Shown piece after piece: positions 1 through 10,970 of a stretch of DNA of 64,000 nucleotides; positions within the stretch are counted from its first letter, which is position 1, and every line of letters begins with the position of its first letter. The DNA is from Phytophthora hibernalis (taxonomy: Eukaryota; Oomycota; Peronosporomycetes; Peronosporales; Peronosporaceae): the NCBI GenBank assembly GCA_012656075.1, contig JAAKBF010000149.1:434001-498000 (forward strand), read 5' to 3'. The notes beneath the pieces were generated by a model. That model saw nothing but the letters and a program-made list of their open reading frames with translations, made no database searches and was not told the origin of the DNA. A program made the position numbers and the translations under genes.

Positions 1-300
1 CGATGACCAATGGCACGACTTGCTCGGGGTCGACGCGACTCTGACGGACGTAGCGGTCGCTGGAGAAGCCGCCAAAGCGCGTGGACGGGTCCAACACGGC
101 GTCAGATGCTGTGCAGGTCAGGGAAAAAGCACGAGTGTCTGCGCGAGCAACCACGAGCCTGCCATCGTGTATGGAGCAGGTCGCTCGAGTGCTGGACGCG
201 TGCCGCTCGACGACGTATGCAGTTTTGTGCTGGCCCTTTCTATTGGCACTGCCAATTTGGCAGAGGAGGCCTACTTTGTTTGAGATAAATTACGTACTGA
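1..300. other. Edge fragment, coding strand unresolved
   Basis: Open frames run on both strands. On the plus strand a frame stays open from the edge to a stop at about 283. On the minus strand a protein-like stretch of about 37 residues runs off position 1, with short features such as DPSTRFGGFSSDRYV. I do not recognise either product. It may be the end of a gene lying mostly outside the window. Confidence 0.25.
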
Positions 301-375
301 ATTAGGTTCGTGTGCAGTGCGACTTCAATTCCATGTAATCATTTTGTTACTTCACATATCAATACGGTAGTACTT

Positions 376-502
376 TACTTGATATTTAGATTTAGTATTC
401 TATGATACTTTGTTCCGTATTAGGTACATGGTGATTACCGGTAGCAACACGTTGATTGTGCATAAAGTACTACTAGTATCATCGAATACTATAAATCAAG
501 TA
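376..502. repeat. Imperfect inverted repeat in AT-rich spacer
   Basis: The arm at 376-408 (starting tacttgat and ending tatgatac) is matched in reverse complement by 476-502, with an 8-base insertion in the left arm. The spacer from 300 to 540 is AT-rich and non-coding. It could be a decayed MITE or only a chance hairpin. Confidence 0.4.
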
Positions 503-549
503 TTAATACTTTTAATACCTGAAGTAACAATTACTATCCGTGTTGCTTG

Positions 550-567
550 AAGTCATTCGTCACCTTC
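550..567 (+). promoter_or_regulatory. Initiator-like motif before the desulfhydrase gene
   Basis: The sequence agtcattcgtcaccttcc lies just upstream of the start codon at 575. It resembles the oomycete core initiator (a TCATT-type pyrimidine-rich element). The assignment is by resemblance only. Confidence 0.35.
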
Positions 568-574
568 CTCCTCA

Positions 575-1952
575 ATGCTCAAGTCCGTCCAGTTCGTACC
601 GCCCGTGTGGGCGTCAGCGCTGCGCCATCCACCGGCGAAGAAGCTGCGTCTGGGTCACTTCCCCACTCCCATCTTTCCCTTCTCACCACCCGGTTTACCC
701 GAAGGTGTGCGCATGCTCATCAAGCGCGACGACTTCAGCGGCATGGAGACGTCGGGCAACAAGATCCGCAAGCTCGAGTTCTTACTGGCTGAGGCACTGG
801 AGCAGCAGGCGGACTGCGTCGTCACATGCGGAGGCCTCCAGAGCAACCACTGCCGAGCCACCGCTGCAGTCGCCAGGATGCTAGGACTCGAGTCGTACCT
901 ACTGCTCCGTACCAACAAGCCCGAGGAGGACCCGGGACTGGTGGGGAACGTGCTGTTCGACCGGTACGGAAGGGCTTAATAATAATGTTGCAACAATATG
1001 CTGATGTGTTGTTTTTGTAGGATGCTGGACGCGAACCTCATCCAGATGTCACGTCAAGAGTACGGCAAATATGGCAGTGAAGCTATGATCAAGGTGCGGT
1101 GAGGTTGAAAAATGAGGTTAAGCTACTGAGTTTCTGATGTGAGGGTGCGTTTTGCAGCGTACGTGTGATCGACTGAGGCAGGAAGGTCGCCGACCGTACG
1201 CGATTCCGGTTGGAGGTAGCAATGGTCTGGGCACGTGGGGATATATCCAAGCCATTGACGAGATCAACAGCCAACTGAAGGTTTGTGTTAGCGTGTTAAG
1301 TACGTGTGGTGGTGGAAGGATTAAAGTGTGCCTGTGTTTGGCTGCATAGGAACACGAGCTGCCGATCACGGACATTGCGTTCGCATGCGGCAGCGGAGGA
1401 ACCGCTGCGGGTGTCGGTCTTGGATCGTACCTGTATGCGAAAGCCCACCCGGATGCAGCCCTGAGTTTTGATGCGAAAATCCCGGCCCACGCGTACATTG
1501 TGTGCGATAACGACGAGTACTTCCACGGCCACATCGACGGCCAAATTCTACCAGCCATGGGAGCCGCATCCGATATCTCCTCGCGACAGTTTTTGCAGAT
1601 CACCAACGCGCAGGGCACGGGCTACGCTCGCAGCACCAAGAAAGAGCTCGAGTTCATCTACAGCGTGAGCCGCACGACGGGTGTGCTCATGGACCCAGTT
1701 TACTCTGGCAAGGCGCTTTTCCACCTCATCCGGGAGCTGAACGAGGCGCCAGAGGTAAGGCGGTATCAACTACAAACACAACACTATCGTGTCTGGCGGC
1801 TAAATTTTTGTGACTTTGTGTGCAAGCAGAAATTTGTGGGGAAGAGCATCTTGTTCATTCACACGGGCGGTCAATTCGGAATGTACGACAAAGTGGACGC
1901 CCTGCAGGAGGTCATCCGTCAGGACCAAGTGGACCGTTTTGTGATGGAGTAG
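575..1952 (+). CDS. D-cysteine desulfhydrase / ACC deaminase-like PLP enzyme
   Basis: The gene has five exons, at 575-963, 1021-1093, 1158-1280, 1350-1754 and 1830-1952. All four introns are GT-AG, 57-75 bp long, and the frame is conserved throughout, giving about 370 residues, the usual size of the family. The fold-type II PLP family is shown by SGNKIRKLEF, whose first lysine is the expected Schiff-base residue, by the substrate loop CGGLQSNHCRAT, by PVGGSN, by the glycine-rich phosphate loop ACGSGGTAAG, and by the C-terminal HTGG. The family breaks D-cysteine to pyruvate, H2S and ammonia, or deaminates 1-aminocyclopropane-1-carboxylate; I cannot separate these activities from sequence alone. 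The gene is intact and looks functional. The start at 575 puts the initiator-like motif about 10-25 bp upstream. It probably acts in the cytosol, though the N-terminal 25 residues are somewhat basic and a transit peptide cannot be excluded. Confidence 0.9.
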
Positions 1953-2432
1953 GCGACGAATACCGTTTTAGTGTTGGCACCGCTCCGGATAATGCCATGA
2001 TACAGCAGTAAAGTTGAAATGAATTGTCTTACCTTGTTGATTTTCGCCGTTTGCACTACATGTAGCGCCAATGCCAACGAGGCTACAGGCAACTACATGA
2101 GCTTCTACATGTAAACGTCAATGCACCACTCATCCTATCAGTAGAGATACTGTATAATAGCCTGGTGCGCGCAATCGGCTACGAGTTGCTGGTCGGCAAA
2201 TTTGCTCCAAATTTGCTCCGAATGGTGACTTGCTGCTCAACATCCTATCAACCGATTACGATTTTGGGTTTTGGTGGGGATGGGCAGCGCGTCATACAAA
2301 AACCAAGTCATTCATTGGCGTTGAAGTGGCGCCAATGCCCTGTTTCTGCCCTTCTGAACTACCGAGTGACGCACCTTGAGCGGTCGCATCCCCAATTGAG
2401 CCGCTGCTTGGCTCCGCTCGCCTTGTTCAGGT
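1953..2432. other. Intergenic spacer
   Basis: About 480 bp between two genes on the same strand. I see no coding potential or clear repeat beyond short caatg/gccaatgcc motifs. It should hold the terminator of the desulfhydrase gene and the promoter of FOXRED1. Confidence 0.5.
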
Positions 2433-2449
2433 GCTCACTTTCCAACTCT
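2433..2449 (+). promoter_or_regulatory. Initiator/FPR-like element of FOXRED1
   Basis: The sequence gctcactttccaactct closely resembles the oomycete combined initiator and flanking promoter element (GCTCATT-pyrimidine-CAWTTT type). It lies about 95 bp before the main start codon and 6 bp before a short upstream ORF. Confidence 0.5.
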
Positions 2450-2454
2450 CCACG

Positions 2455-2520
2455 ATGCTGGCAACCAAGACGTGCGTCTCGATCTTCTCCGCTTTCTTCG
2501 TCTTCATTGAAGTCCACTGA
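2455..2520 (+). other. Short upstream ORF (21 codons) before FOXRED1
   Basis: An ATG at 2455, directly after the initiator-like element, opens a 21-residue frame that ends with TGA at 2520, 22 bp before the FOXRED1 ATG. If transcription starts at the initiator, ribosomes would meet it first, so it could dampen translation. It may also be chance. Confidence 0.4.
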
Positions 2521-2541
2521 CACTCTGTCGCGATTGATTTT

Positions 2542-3939
2542 ATGCTCTACAGACTGCAGACTACCGGATTCACGCGTGCCATCGCGAGTCGAAGCCTCCG
2601 GTTTGCAAGCTCCGTTACGACCAGCGAGACGCCCTACTACGATGTGGTAGTCGCGGGTGGAGGCGTCATGGGCTTCTCGACGGCCTACCACTTGGCTATT
2701 GCCTCTCCAAAGTTGAAGATCGCTGTTGTGGAGAAGGATCCGTGTGTACGTCCATCCCATGCTGCTACCAAGTAGATGTGGTAGGTACTGATGAAGTTGT
2801 GATGTCTTTGCAGTACAAGTACGCGTCGGCCATTCTCTCGGCTGGCGGCATCCGTCACCAGTTCTCGGAGACAGAGAACATCGAGATGAGTCTCTATGGT
2901 ACGGAGTTTCTGAGCAACATCGGCATCAACATGAAGGTGGACGGCCATGATGCTCCGGACGTACAGTTCGTCGAAGGAGGATACATGTTCCTGGCCAGCG
3001 AACGCGGCGTGGATGTCCTCAACCATAACTATGCCACACAGAAGGCCTCGGGTGCTGACGTGCAGCTTCTGGACCCGGTGGCGCTTAAGAAGCTTCCCGT
3101 GGATCAACACGGAGGGTGTTGAGCAGGCCATCTTGGGAATGAAGGACCAGGGATGGTTCGACCCGTGGGCCTTCCTCAACGCCTTGAAGCGCAAGAGTGT
3201 GGCTCTTGGCGTGGACGTGCTTGAAGGCGAGGTGAAGCACTTCGACCTGGGCGGCCAGAACCAGATCGAGAAAGTGCACATTGAGGTGCAGAACTCACCG
3301 GAGTGTGGGGATAAGCGTTTCGACTCGGTTGGCGCCGGAGTTGTGGTGAACGCTGCCGGTTGCTGGTCGAGTAAGCTGTTGGAAGCTTGTGGCAGCTTCG
3401 ACTACCCGGTGAAGCCTCGCAAGCGCTCCATGTTCGCCTTCCACTGCGATGCCGAGCCGATCTGGAACGGCGACGCAGCCACACCGTTGGTGGTAGACCC
3501 GAACGGAGTTTACTTCAGACGTGAGGGTGCTGGTGGTCGATTCGTGTGCGGCTGGTCGCCTGAGCCTGAAGATGACTATGACGGACAGTCCACGGACGAG
3601 TTGGACTTTCCCGACCACAACCATTTTGAAGAGCAGATCTGGCCCACCATCGCACACCGCGTCAAAGACTTTGAAGCGATTAAGGTCTTGAGCGCTTGGG
3701 CTGGATACTACGACTACAACACCCTTGACCAGAACGCTATCATCGGACTGCACCCGGACGTTCCGAACATGTACCTAGTCAACGGATTCAGCGGCCACGG
3801 CCTGCAGCAGTCTCCTGCAGCGGGCCGCGCGATTTCGGAGCTGGTTGTGGACGGAGAGTTCAAGACCATCGACTGCTCCCGCTTCGGCTTTGACCGCGTG
3901 CGTGCCAACGAGCCGTTCCTGGAGCAGGGAATCGTGTAG
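2542..3939 (+). CDS. FOXRED1: FOXRED1-like mitochondrial FAD-dependent oxidoreductase (one frameshift)
   Basis: Exons are 2542-2745 and 2814-3939. The N-terminus is rich in Arg and Ser and lacks acidic residues, as in a mitochondrial presequence. It is followed by the Rossmann FAD motif VVVAGGGVMGFSTAYHL and the DAO-family core. The C-terminal SAWAGYYDYNTLDQN and NGFSGHGLQQSP are the signature of FOXRED1, a complex I assembly factor related to sarcosine oxidase. At 3092/3093 the reading frame shifts: the upstream frame ends a few codons later at 3122, while the conserved FPWINTEGV continues in another frame from 3094. The net change is one extra or two missing bases. Everything else is intact over about 440 residues, so the break may be a consensus error rather than a dead gene. 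An initiator-like element and a short upstream ORF precede it. Confidence 0.88.
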
Positions 3940-3995
3940 ATAATCTCAGTAGCAACAACCATGACGTTCAGTTCACAATAAAATCTATCGATGCG

Positions 3996-5233
3996 TTAAT
4001 GTCGATAAATGCACAGCGATGTCTTCGCGTTGGTACCATCTTGCGGTAGCGACCACGTGTTGTTTTGAGAAGCTTCGGTGAGCTCCTGTACTTCTGTAAG
4101 TCGGGCGTTCACCGAATAAATTACCTGCTTGTACCCGGAAAGCTGTTCCTGCCGTAGCCGCACTAACTCCTCGGCGCAGCGCTTTCCACTACGAAGCTTC
4201 TGAGTGCGCAAAATAAGCTGGGCCTCTCGTTCACGTGCTGATTGCTTGTACTGCACTGTCAGTGTTTCATGCTTGTCGAGCAGATCGGCAAACTCCGTTT
4301 TAAGAGCCAATATCTCCTCCGTTCTCTCGTCCAAAGCCCCTGAGCCTTACGAGCCTCCAGCACCGCTGCGTCTCGCTCTTTGACAGCCGCCTCTTCTCGC
4401 TGTGCATGCAACTTGCACTCACTCTTGGCTTCCTGTAGCTCCATCGCCGTGCGATGTTGCTCATTGCCCCAGCTCTTCTCCTTCATTCTGTCCTTTTCTT
4501 CCTTCTCCAACGAATGAGATCTCTCACTCGTAGCAGTTGCAAGTTGTTCTTGCAACACCTTCTTCTCCTCCGTCGTCTTCTGCAGGGTCTCCTCCAGCTT
4601 GTCGATTTTTTGCTGATAATCTGTCACAGCTTTCTCTACATCCGTCGATAATTGTCGAGCATTCAGCAGCTCCTGCTTGAGCGCCTCCACCTTCACTTGA
4701 TGTTCTCGCGCGATCTGCTGCCACAGCTCTCGCACTCGTTTTGCGTCATTTTCCGTGCGTTGCACGAGCTGATCTCTGTCCGCCTTGAGTTTCTGCGTCT
4801 CTTCAGCTGCCAGTTCGGCCTCCGCTAGCGCCAGATCCTTCTTCTCCAGCTCCTTTTTCCACTTGGTCTCCATCGCCTTGAGCTCCGTCGCCAGCGTCGT
4901 GTTTTTCTGTGTCGCCGCGTTCCTGCCCAGCACCGCCATCTTGTGCATCGCCACCTCGTCCTCCAGCTCCTTCTCCAGCGTCATATGCTTGTCACGAGCC
5001 TGTTGGGCCGTCTGGGCGCTACGCTGCTGTACGTGATGCAGTTCCAGCTCCCGCAGTTGCGCCTCGTTCTCCAAAGTGACTCTGGCCGCGCGTTCCTGCG
5101 CCAACCGACGCGTCAGCTCCTCCACTTCCACGCGCAGCGCGTCACGTTCGTCTTGCAGTCGCCGTGTGAGCTCCGGCAAGCTCCCGGACGGCGGAGGCGG
5201 CGACGGCGGCGTCGAACCGACCGCCCTGTCCAT
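3996..5233 (-). CDS. Long coiled-coil protein, function unknown
   Basis: The start is taken at the ATG at 5233, whose product begins MDRAVGSTPP and continues into a proline-rich stretch (residues about 8-16), then about 300 residues of uninterrupted heptad-type coiled coil rich in Glu, Lys, Gln and Ala. The frame breaks inside the CCCC run at 4337-4340: one extra G on the coding strand would join KAQG to ALDERTEEILALKTEF, and the coil continues to a stop at 3996. The combined length is about 410 residues. No catalytic motif is visible. The gene is convergent with FOXRED1 and divergent from the sugar porter; its start is only about 130 bp from that of the porter, so the two may share a promoter region. 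It may be a structural or trafficking coiled-coil protein, but no family can be named. Confidence 0.75.
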
Positions 5234-5365
5234 TATGATACACCCGGCGCCAAGTTTTTGAATTTGAATTTGAATTTGAACCAGTTTGAGAAGATCTCGA
5301 TATGGATACATTTGACCAGATTGGAGAGGGAGTGGGATGCTGATCTGAAAACACGCAGTTTGACA

Positions 5366-7444
5366 ATGGCGCAGCATCGTGTTAACGCAGGTTACGCTGT
5401 TGTTGGAAGTAATGCGATATCTACGATGGAGAGAGAGCATCCGAGACCTTGGTGCGGAGTACAGTCGTGGATCTGCGGACTGAGTGCGTTTTCGGGCTTT
5501 TTGTTCGGCTACGATCTGTGTGTCATGGTGGTCGCACTGCCTCTAATACAACAGGTGACGGGGCTTATTGAATGGCTTAAGTATTGTTGATCCTAATGCT
5601 AGTTGAATGCAGGACTTTGGCCTCTCGACAGCCTCAGCACAAAGTGTCGTGAGCACGCTCATGCTCGGAGCCGTGATTGGGTCGTTAGCCGGAGGAGTTA
5701 TCGCTGACTGGTATGAACGCCAGTGATATCGTGCTTGGCAGAATACTCAAAGTGCTTAGTTGATCGATATGATTGTGTTTCCTTGATGGACGCAGGATCG
5801 GCCGGAAACCGGCGAATTTGATCACGGCCGCGCTCTTCTTGGCTGGTTCACTGTTCATGACTTTCGCGGGGTCACTGCACACGATGCTAGTTGGTCGATT
5901 CGTTGCTGGGCTGGCCGTTGGCAGCAGTGGGCCTTGTGTCTCGACGTATGTTGCTGAAATTGCGCAGCCAAAGACTCGCGGTGCATTGGTGACAATCAGT
6001 GAGGTGCGCTCATATTTTAGAGTGATGCTGATGAGTCAAATAGACTAACTGATTCGTTTGTGCGCGCGAAATGTGTATGTACATGTAGGTCATGGTCTGC
6101 TTTGGTTGTCTGGTGTCGGTTGTTGTGAGCTCATCACTGCAAGGCAGCGAAAATGCCTGGCGTAAAATGCTTGGCATGACACTATTTCCTCCGATCATTC
6201 AGTTGGTATGGTATGCACCTCACGACGACAAAAAAATCGTATTCGTGCTGATCGATGTCTGATACGTGTTGCTCAATGGGTATGGTCTGGTCTGGTTGTA
6301 GCTGGGGATGCCTTTCCTGCCAGAATCTCCTCGCTGGCTGATATCGGTAAGTTTTCTGCGTTTGATTGTTATGGTTCTGGCTTGCGGTCTAACACTCCAT
6401 GTTGGCAATAGAAATATCGGACCAAGGAAGCGTGTGCCGTTCTGAAGAGGTTGCTCTATAGTGATGATGCATCGCAGCAGATTATCCAAGCGCACCTTAA
6501 TGTCGGAGTGCGTTTGCCTTTTAAATTGATTTTGTCTAGGATGATTGTAAGTGCTAATCGCCACCTTTTGAATGGTGTGTATGTGCAGACATTTCATCAA
6601 AGCTTTTTACACGCAATGAGCGAGCTCGTTACCGACGAGCTAACTCGAAAGTACGTTTTTTGTGATTGGGCGGCTGCCGCGGTCAAATTAATCAATGAGA
6701 TGTTCGTGGTTGTAGGCGTGTCGTCTTTTGCGTGACAATTGCGTTTTGCCACGTTTTAACTGCAGCGAATGCAATGCTGTATTACTCAAGCTACATCCTG
6801 GAAGAGCTACAAGCAGGAACCAGTCACCCAGTCTCTGGCCTCAGCAAAGAAGTTTGGGTTGGCATTGCCAAACTTGCAGGTGTCTGCTCCGCCGTTGCCG
6901 TCGTGGACCGCATCGGCCGTCGCCCACTGCTACTCATCGGGACAAGCCTCATGCTCACCAGCCATTTCATTTTCGTCGTATGCTTCTGGACACTCAGTAC
7001 GACACCCTCCGAGGTTGTGCAGATGATCGGTGAATGGAATTTGTACGCGTTTATCTTCGCGTGGAACCTGAGTTGGGCACCGCTGATGTGGGTGGTGTGC
7101 TCGGAGCTACTACCCGACGAATTCCGCTCCATCGGAATGGGTCTTACGTTCGGTACGTTCTGGCTTGGCAGCGCTCTGGTGAACCAGACACTGCTTTCAG
7201 TCTTTCACGCTTTCGGTGCTGGAAACGCTTTCCTGCTCTACACAGCACTCACTGCTGGATCGCTTAGCTTCGTCTACTTTAAGGTGCGTCAGAGCATGCC
7301 ATGACCAATGCCAGTAACAAGAATCACTAACCTTGCTTCCTCTCGGTGCAGATTCCGGAAACAACTGGACTATCATTCGAGCAGATTGCCATGCTTTTTA
7401 ACGAGCGAGTGGCACATGTTCCTTTAGATCGCCACGCAGCTTAG
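5366..7444 (+). CDS. Sugar porter, major facilitator superfamily
   Basis: I reconstruct nine exons: 5366-5554, 5613-5710, 5796-6003, 6089-6205, 6302-6346, 6412-6507, 6589-6650, 6716-7283 and 7352-7444. All junctions are GT-AG and the product of about 491 residues stays in frame. Family signatures are FLFGYD in TM1, the loop IGRKPAN after TM2, PESPRWL at the end of TM6, DRIGRRPLLL after TM8, and PETTGLSFEQI after TM12. These define the sugar porter (glucose/inositol transporter-like) family with 12 membrane segments, acting in the plasma or an internal membrane. The substrate cannot be assigned. The gene is intact and unusually intron-rich compared with its neighbours. The ATG at 5366 was chosen; a second in-frame ATG about 20 codons later is possible. 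Confidence 0.9.
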
Positions 7445-7554
7445 CCTGCAGGTTCGTCCGTAAAAGTGTATACATGCACCGGTAAACTGTATAAACATGA
7501 TGTGGTAAACAGCAGATCAGTTCCCATACTTCTCATTTGAGAATCTGCCGGCTC

Positions 7555-9079
7555 ATGGGGAAAGTGACGTTTTCATGCGCGATCGATAGTGTGGCGGGCG
7601 TAGCGGCGTGGAGATTGACGATGCCGAGAACGTGCTCGCGTTGAAGAAGGTGATCAAGGGTGAGAAGCCGAAGAGGATCCAGTGCGACCCTGACGAACTA
7701 CAACTTTCCCTGGCGATAAAGGACGACGACACGTGGTTGACGCAGCTTGAGGTGCGGGACGGTGTGAGTGCCGCAAGTAGCAGGAAGACTTTGAGCTTTT
7801 GGGATGCTACACTACGTGCCATTGGACTGGCTGAGTGTGAACTGGGCGAAATAAGTGAGAAAGAAGCTGCTGTCGGAAAAGGGCCTGTGCACGTGGAGGT
7901 GGTTCCAGAGGAAATTGGTTCACAGCGTCAGAAAATACCGGGATGGCAGGAGACCAAGACGCTCGATCCCACTGCGTCGATACTGCCCCTAGGTGCTGAC
8001 AGTCGCTTTTGGAAGCTGGACTTGAGCGCAATTGCTGGTTTCGGTGTTCATACACCTGGAGACCGGCTGCTTATGTACTATCGTGAGGGTGCTACTGCAT
8101 TGATCGATTTCCTGCGAGATGATGTTATAAACGAAGGACAGAGTGGATTTATTTATGGTCCACCTCTGAAACGCACGATAAATCGTTGTTTGGACGATTT
8201 GAAAAACATAGTGAGAAACACATCGTATTTCTCGATGGGGTCCCAGAGAACAAGAGGAACGAAGAAAACCTATGCAATGGCTGGCTCAAAAGAGATCGAG
8301 ACAATCGACGGTTTGTGGTGGTGTCATCGATGTCATCCCGTGGATAACAAATATGGACGAGGAGTACCACCTTCGTGTCAAAATTTGACACGAAGGTGGT
8401 ACTCCTCGTCCATATTTAATACTTCGAGTACTTCTCTGTTTCGTCGTGGAAATGGGAAGAATATGTACAAGCTATCGAAAGTGACGATATGTTTGAAACT
8501 GTTGAGCGTCAATTGGACGCGTCTAATGTAATCAAGTCCACAAAGTTGCTTCCACCCAAGATCGGCGCCAGTCACTCGTACAAGCAAAATACTACTTCGC
8601 TGGCGGAAATGCTCGGTTCATGTTTGGGTATCCAACTGCGACAGTAGTGTCCGCACGGAATACGGCTGTCCACGGATGCCCTGGAGAGCGATCAATCGAC
8701 TGTACTGCCGATTTGGGAACAAGCGGGGATAATTAGCCGCTACGCTGCTTCCGCTCTTGCGATGCTTGGTTTCATTCGAAATCTTGCATCCAATCTAAGG
8801 GATGCTGCAATGGATAGATGGATGCTGGCGATGTATTTCTTCGTGCGCATTCGGAATGGTGTGGTAACTCTCTATGAAGACGCACGTAATATTGAGTGGC
8901 GATCGAGCGATATCAAGATTGTCGACCAGGATAATTTACCACTCCTACCGACGAGATGCTGGTTGAAACCGCAGAAATACAATCAAGATGGATACGATGC
9001 CGTCTATATCGACATGGATGGAGGTACACCACCTAGTTTCTTCTCCACAGTTTACAGGCTTGTGGGCACTGCTAATTGT
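7555..9079 (+). pseudogene. Crinkler (CRN) effector relic with NTPase-like C-terminal region
   Basis: An ATG at 7555 begins a CRN-type N-terminus (VTFSCAI), which shifts frame near 7600 and continues as an LFLAK-like domain in which the usual LQLFLAKK is degraded to LQLSLAIKD. After it come a region with RFWKLD, an NTPase-like segment ending FIYGPP where a Walker A lysine would be expected but is absent, and, after several frame changes, a C-terminal part with GYDAVYID reminiscent of the nuclease-like tail of some CRNs. A perfect palindrome interrupts the middle (8349-8417). CRN proteins are host-targeted effectors of oomycetes with modular C-termini. The missing Walker A, multiple shifts and the palindrome mark this copy as dead. 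Confidence 0.75.
8349..8417. repeat. Perfect palindrome, 34-bp arms with 1-nt centre
   Basis: Positions 8349-8382 and 8384-8417 are exact reverse complements around a single A at 8383. Both arms derive from CRN coding sequence: the motif NMDEEYHL is readable on the opposite strand. The minus-strand copy therefore looks like a local inverted duplication placed beside its template. It would form a very stable hairpin in RNA. Confidence 0.9.
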
Positions 9080-9217
9080 ACTTCGTATTTCTAGGTCGAT
9101 TTCCTCAACTTAGAGCCTGCACTAACATTTTCCTGATTTTGCGAGGGAATGCAGATATTGACGGATGGTACTTGACTAAGCAGGCTCGATTCTCAGCTTC
9201 GTGAGGCCCATTCAGAA

Positions 9218-10701
9218 TTGGTCAATTTGGTTTGCGCTCCAATCGGAGGAGGGGCCCCGGTCACAGCAAAAGTGAACGGTTCCGACACGATAGATATATT
9301 GAACCAATTAGTTGCACAGCAACTCAAATTTGAAGGCAAAACGAGCGACCTGCAACTTTTTATGGCGAAGAAGGGCAACTTGTGGCTTGATAGGGATGAA
9401 GCGGCGGCTGTGATGCTCGATGAAGATGGAGCACTTCCGAGGCTTTGGGGAGCAGATGGATTCGACGCTGCGGATCAAGAATGACAAGTACTTTGGAGTG
9501 AATTTTCAACCGAAAGAGGGCAACATTCACGTGCTGGTGGTGGTTTCAGAGGAAATCACAAAACTCCAGCTTCTAAACCCACGTGATAGCTCGAACGGAT
9601 GGTTGTCGCTGTTCCTCGCCAAAAGCATTGAGTTTCACTTGTTGCCATTTGTTGGAAGTCTGACGAGCTTCATTAAGCAACCTCTTCCTGTGAAGATTCG
9701 AGCTAAGAAAGGCTGGGTGGAGAAATGGTCACTCAACCCTGAACTCCAAGAGAAGCTTTTCGTGATAGATGATGCGGCTCCATGCATGGAGTTTAAAAGT
9801 ATGATCTTCGTCAAACGCCAGCTGAGACTTTTACGCCATGGACGGACAGCGTGCTCCTTCATTTGGGCGTGGGATTCAGTTATTCGTAACGTAGTCGATC
9901 TTCTCTTTACTCGAGCACAGATCGATCGCGGCTCATGCAACAGTTCTTCGACCGGAACGAAGCGTCCTGACTTTTCATTTGTTTTGGATCGGGTTTGCGT
10001 TTTCGTGGCGAGGAGGAATCACCTGTTGTAAGCAAAGATGTGTCGATCGAGGAGCTTCGGTCAAGAATTATGTGGACTTATGGAAGTGTGCCATATGTGT
10101 TTGGGTACGCAACCTCGGGCTACAACATTGTTTTGCTTGCTCTGCATCGGGATGAAGAAGGAGTCGTGGCGACAACTACTATCGGAACGTTCAACATTGA
10201 GCTTAAAGAGCACCGGTTTGAAGTTGTACTCGCGACTTTAAATTTGTCGTTGCTTTTCTCAGCCATCGTAGCAGCTGGCCCAGCGTCTGGAAAAGGCGAA
10301 TATAGGGACCTTGTGCGTTCGAGTGGTGTAGTTGTGCACCTGTTCCCAACGTTCGTAAAGAAAGTTTTTCCGATACTGGCAATTTTTACCGTCTCAAACA
10401 AGTATATGCTCACATGGAACAAGCTGGAGTTTCAAATGTTGATCGTCTCGCAGAACTGAATTATGAAAAGAGGACGGCAGTGTTTGAGCCTCGCGGAACG
10501 ATGGTGGGGCCATCCAACCTGCTTGAGTTGTTTGGTGCATTGCGGGACGTTCTTGAGGCTCTGGTGGATCTTCACCGTTTAGGGTGGATGCATCGGGATA
10601 TCCGTTGGTCTAATGTGATTCGGCAACGAGAACAACACGACTCTTGGTTTTTGATTGATTTTGTTAGTGGCCAACATTTGGGCGTAGAAGAGCACGAGTA
10701 G
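9218..10701 (+). pseudogene. Crinkler (CRN) relic, LFLAK domain plus kinase domain
   Basis: The LFLAK domain starts at 9218, where TTG replaces the expected ATG, and includes LQLFMAKK. It shifts frame near 9450 into YFGVNFQP and IHVLVVV, the end of the CRN N-terminal module. A kinase-type C-terminal domain follows in three frames (to 10031, 9995-10459, 10414-10701). It carries VFGYATSG, the catalytic loop HRDIRWSNV and LIDFV where DFD or DFG would be expected. The protein stops at 10701 exactly where a repeat begins, so the C-lobe end is missing. The layout matches CRN8-like D2 kinase effectors. The lost start codon and at least three shifts argue it is inactive. It lies about 140 bp after the first CRN relic. 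Confidence 0.78.
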
Positions 10702-10816
10702 TGGGTCATGGAACATTACGCCGGCAGTTTTTTACTTTCCGTAATTTACCAGCGAGAACAATCCTGGAACCTTCTTTCGGACCAGGTGCTATTTCGACGA
10801 CGCAACCTTTCGACCA
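10700..10816 (+). repeat. Left copy of inverted repeat flanking the Crypton
   Basis: This segment, beginning agtgggtcatgg, reappears in reverse complement at 14279-14393 with roughly 85% identity by eye. The two copies bracket the Crypton relic. Its left edge truncates the CRN kinase frame. Confidence 0.7.
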
Positions 10817-10970
10817 CCTGAGAGCGAAAGAGACATCTTTTGAATCTTGAGGTAGTTTCAGAGCCGCTCGACGACTGAGATCTAACAGCTGTTGGTTTCA
10901 TCGACGCCCCCTCTCGACCAGCTAAAAGCGAGAGGGCGCATCCTCTGGATCTTAGGGTAGTTTCGGGACC
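10797..10970 (+). repeat. Two degenerate tandem copies, period about 104 bp
   Basis: A unit running from cgacgc...cgacca through agagcgaaagag to gtagtttc occurs at about 10797-10866 and again at about 10900-10970 (with aaaagcgagagggcg). The first copy overlaps the inverted repeat. No coding role is visible. Confidence 0.55.

Noticed and set aside
655..918. Minus-strand frames inside the desulfhydrase gene
   Set aside because: Shadows of the real plus-strand exons; no domains and no upstream signals.
4943..5590. Plus-strand frame running through the coiled-coil gene into the sugar porter
   Set aside because: Only its last part, from 5366, is coding (first exon of the porter); the rest is antisense to the coiled coil.
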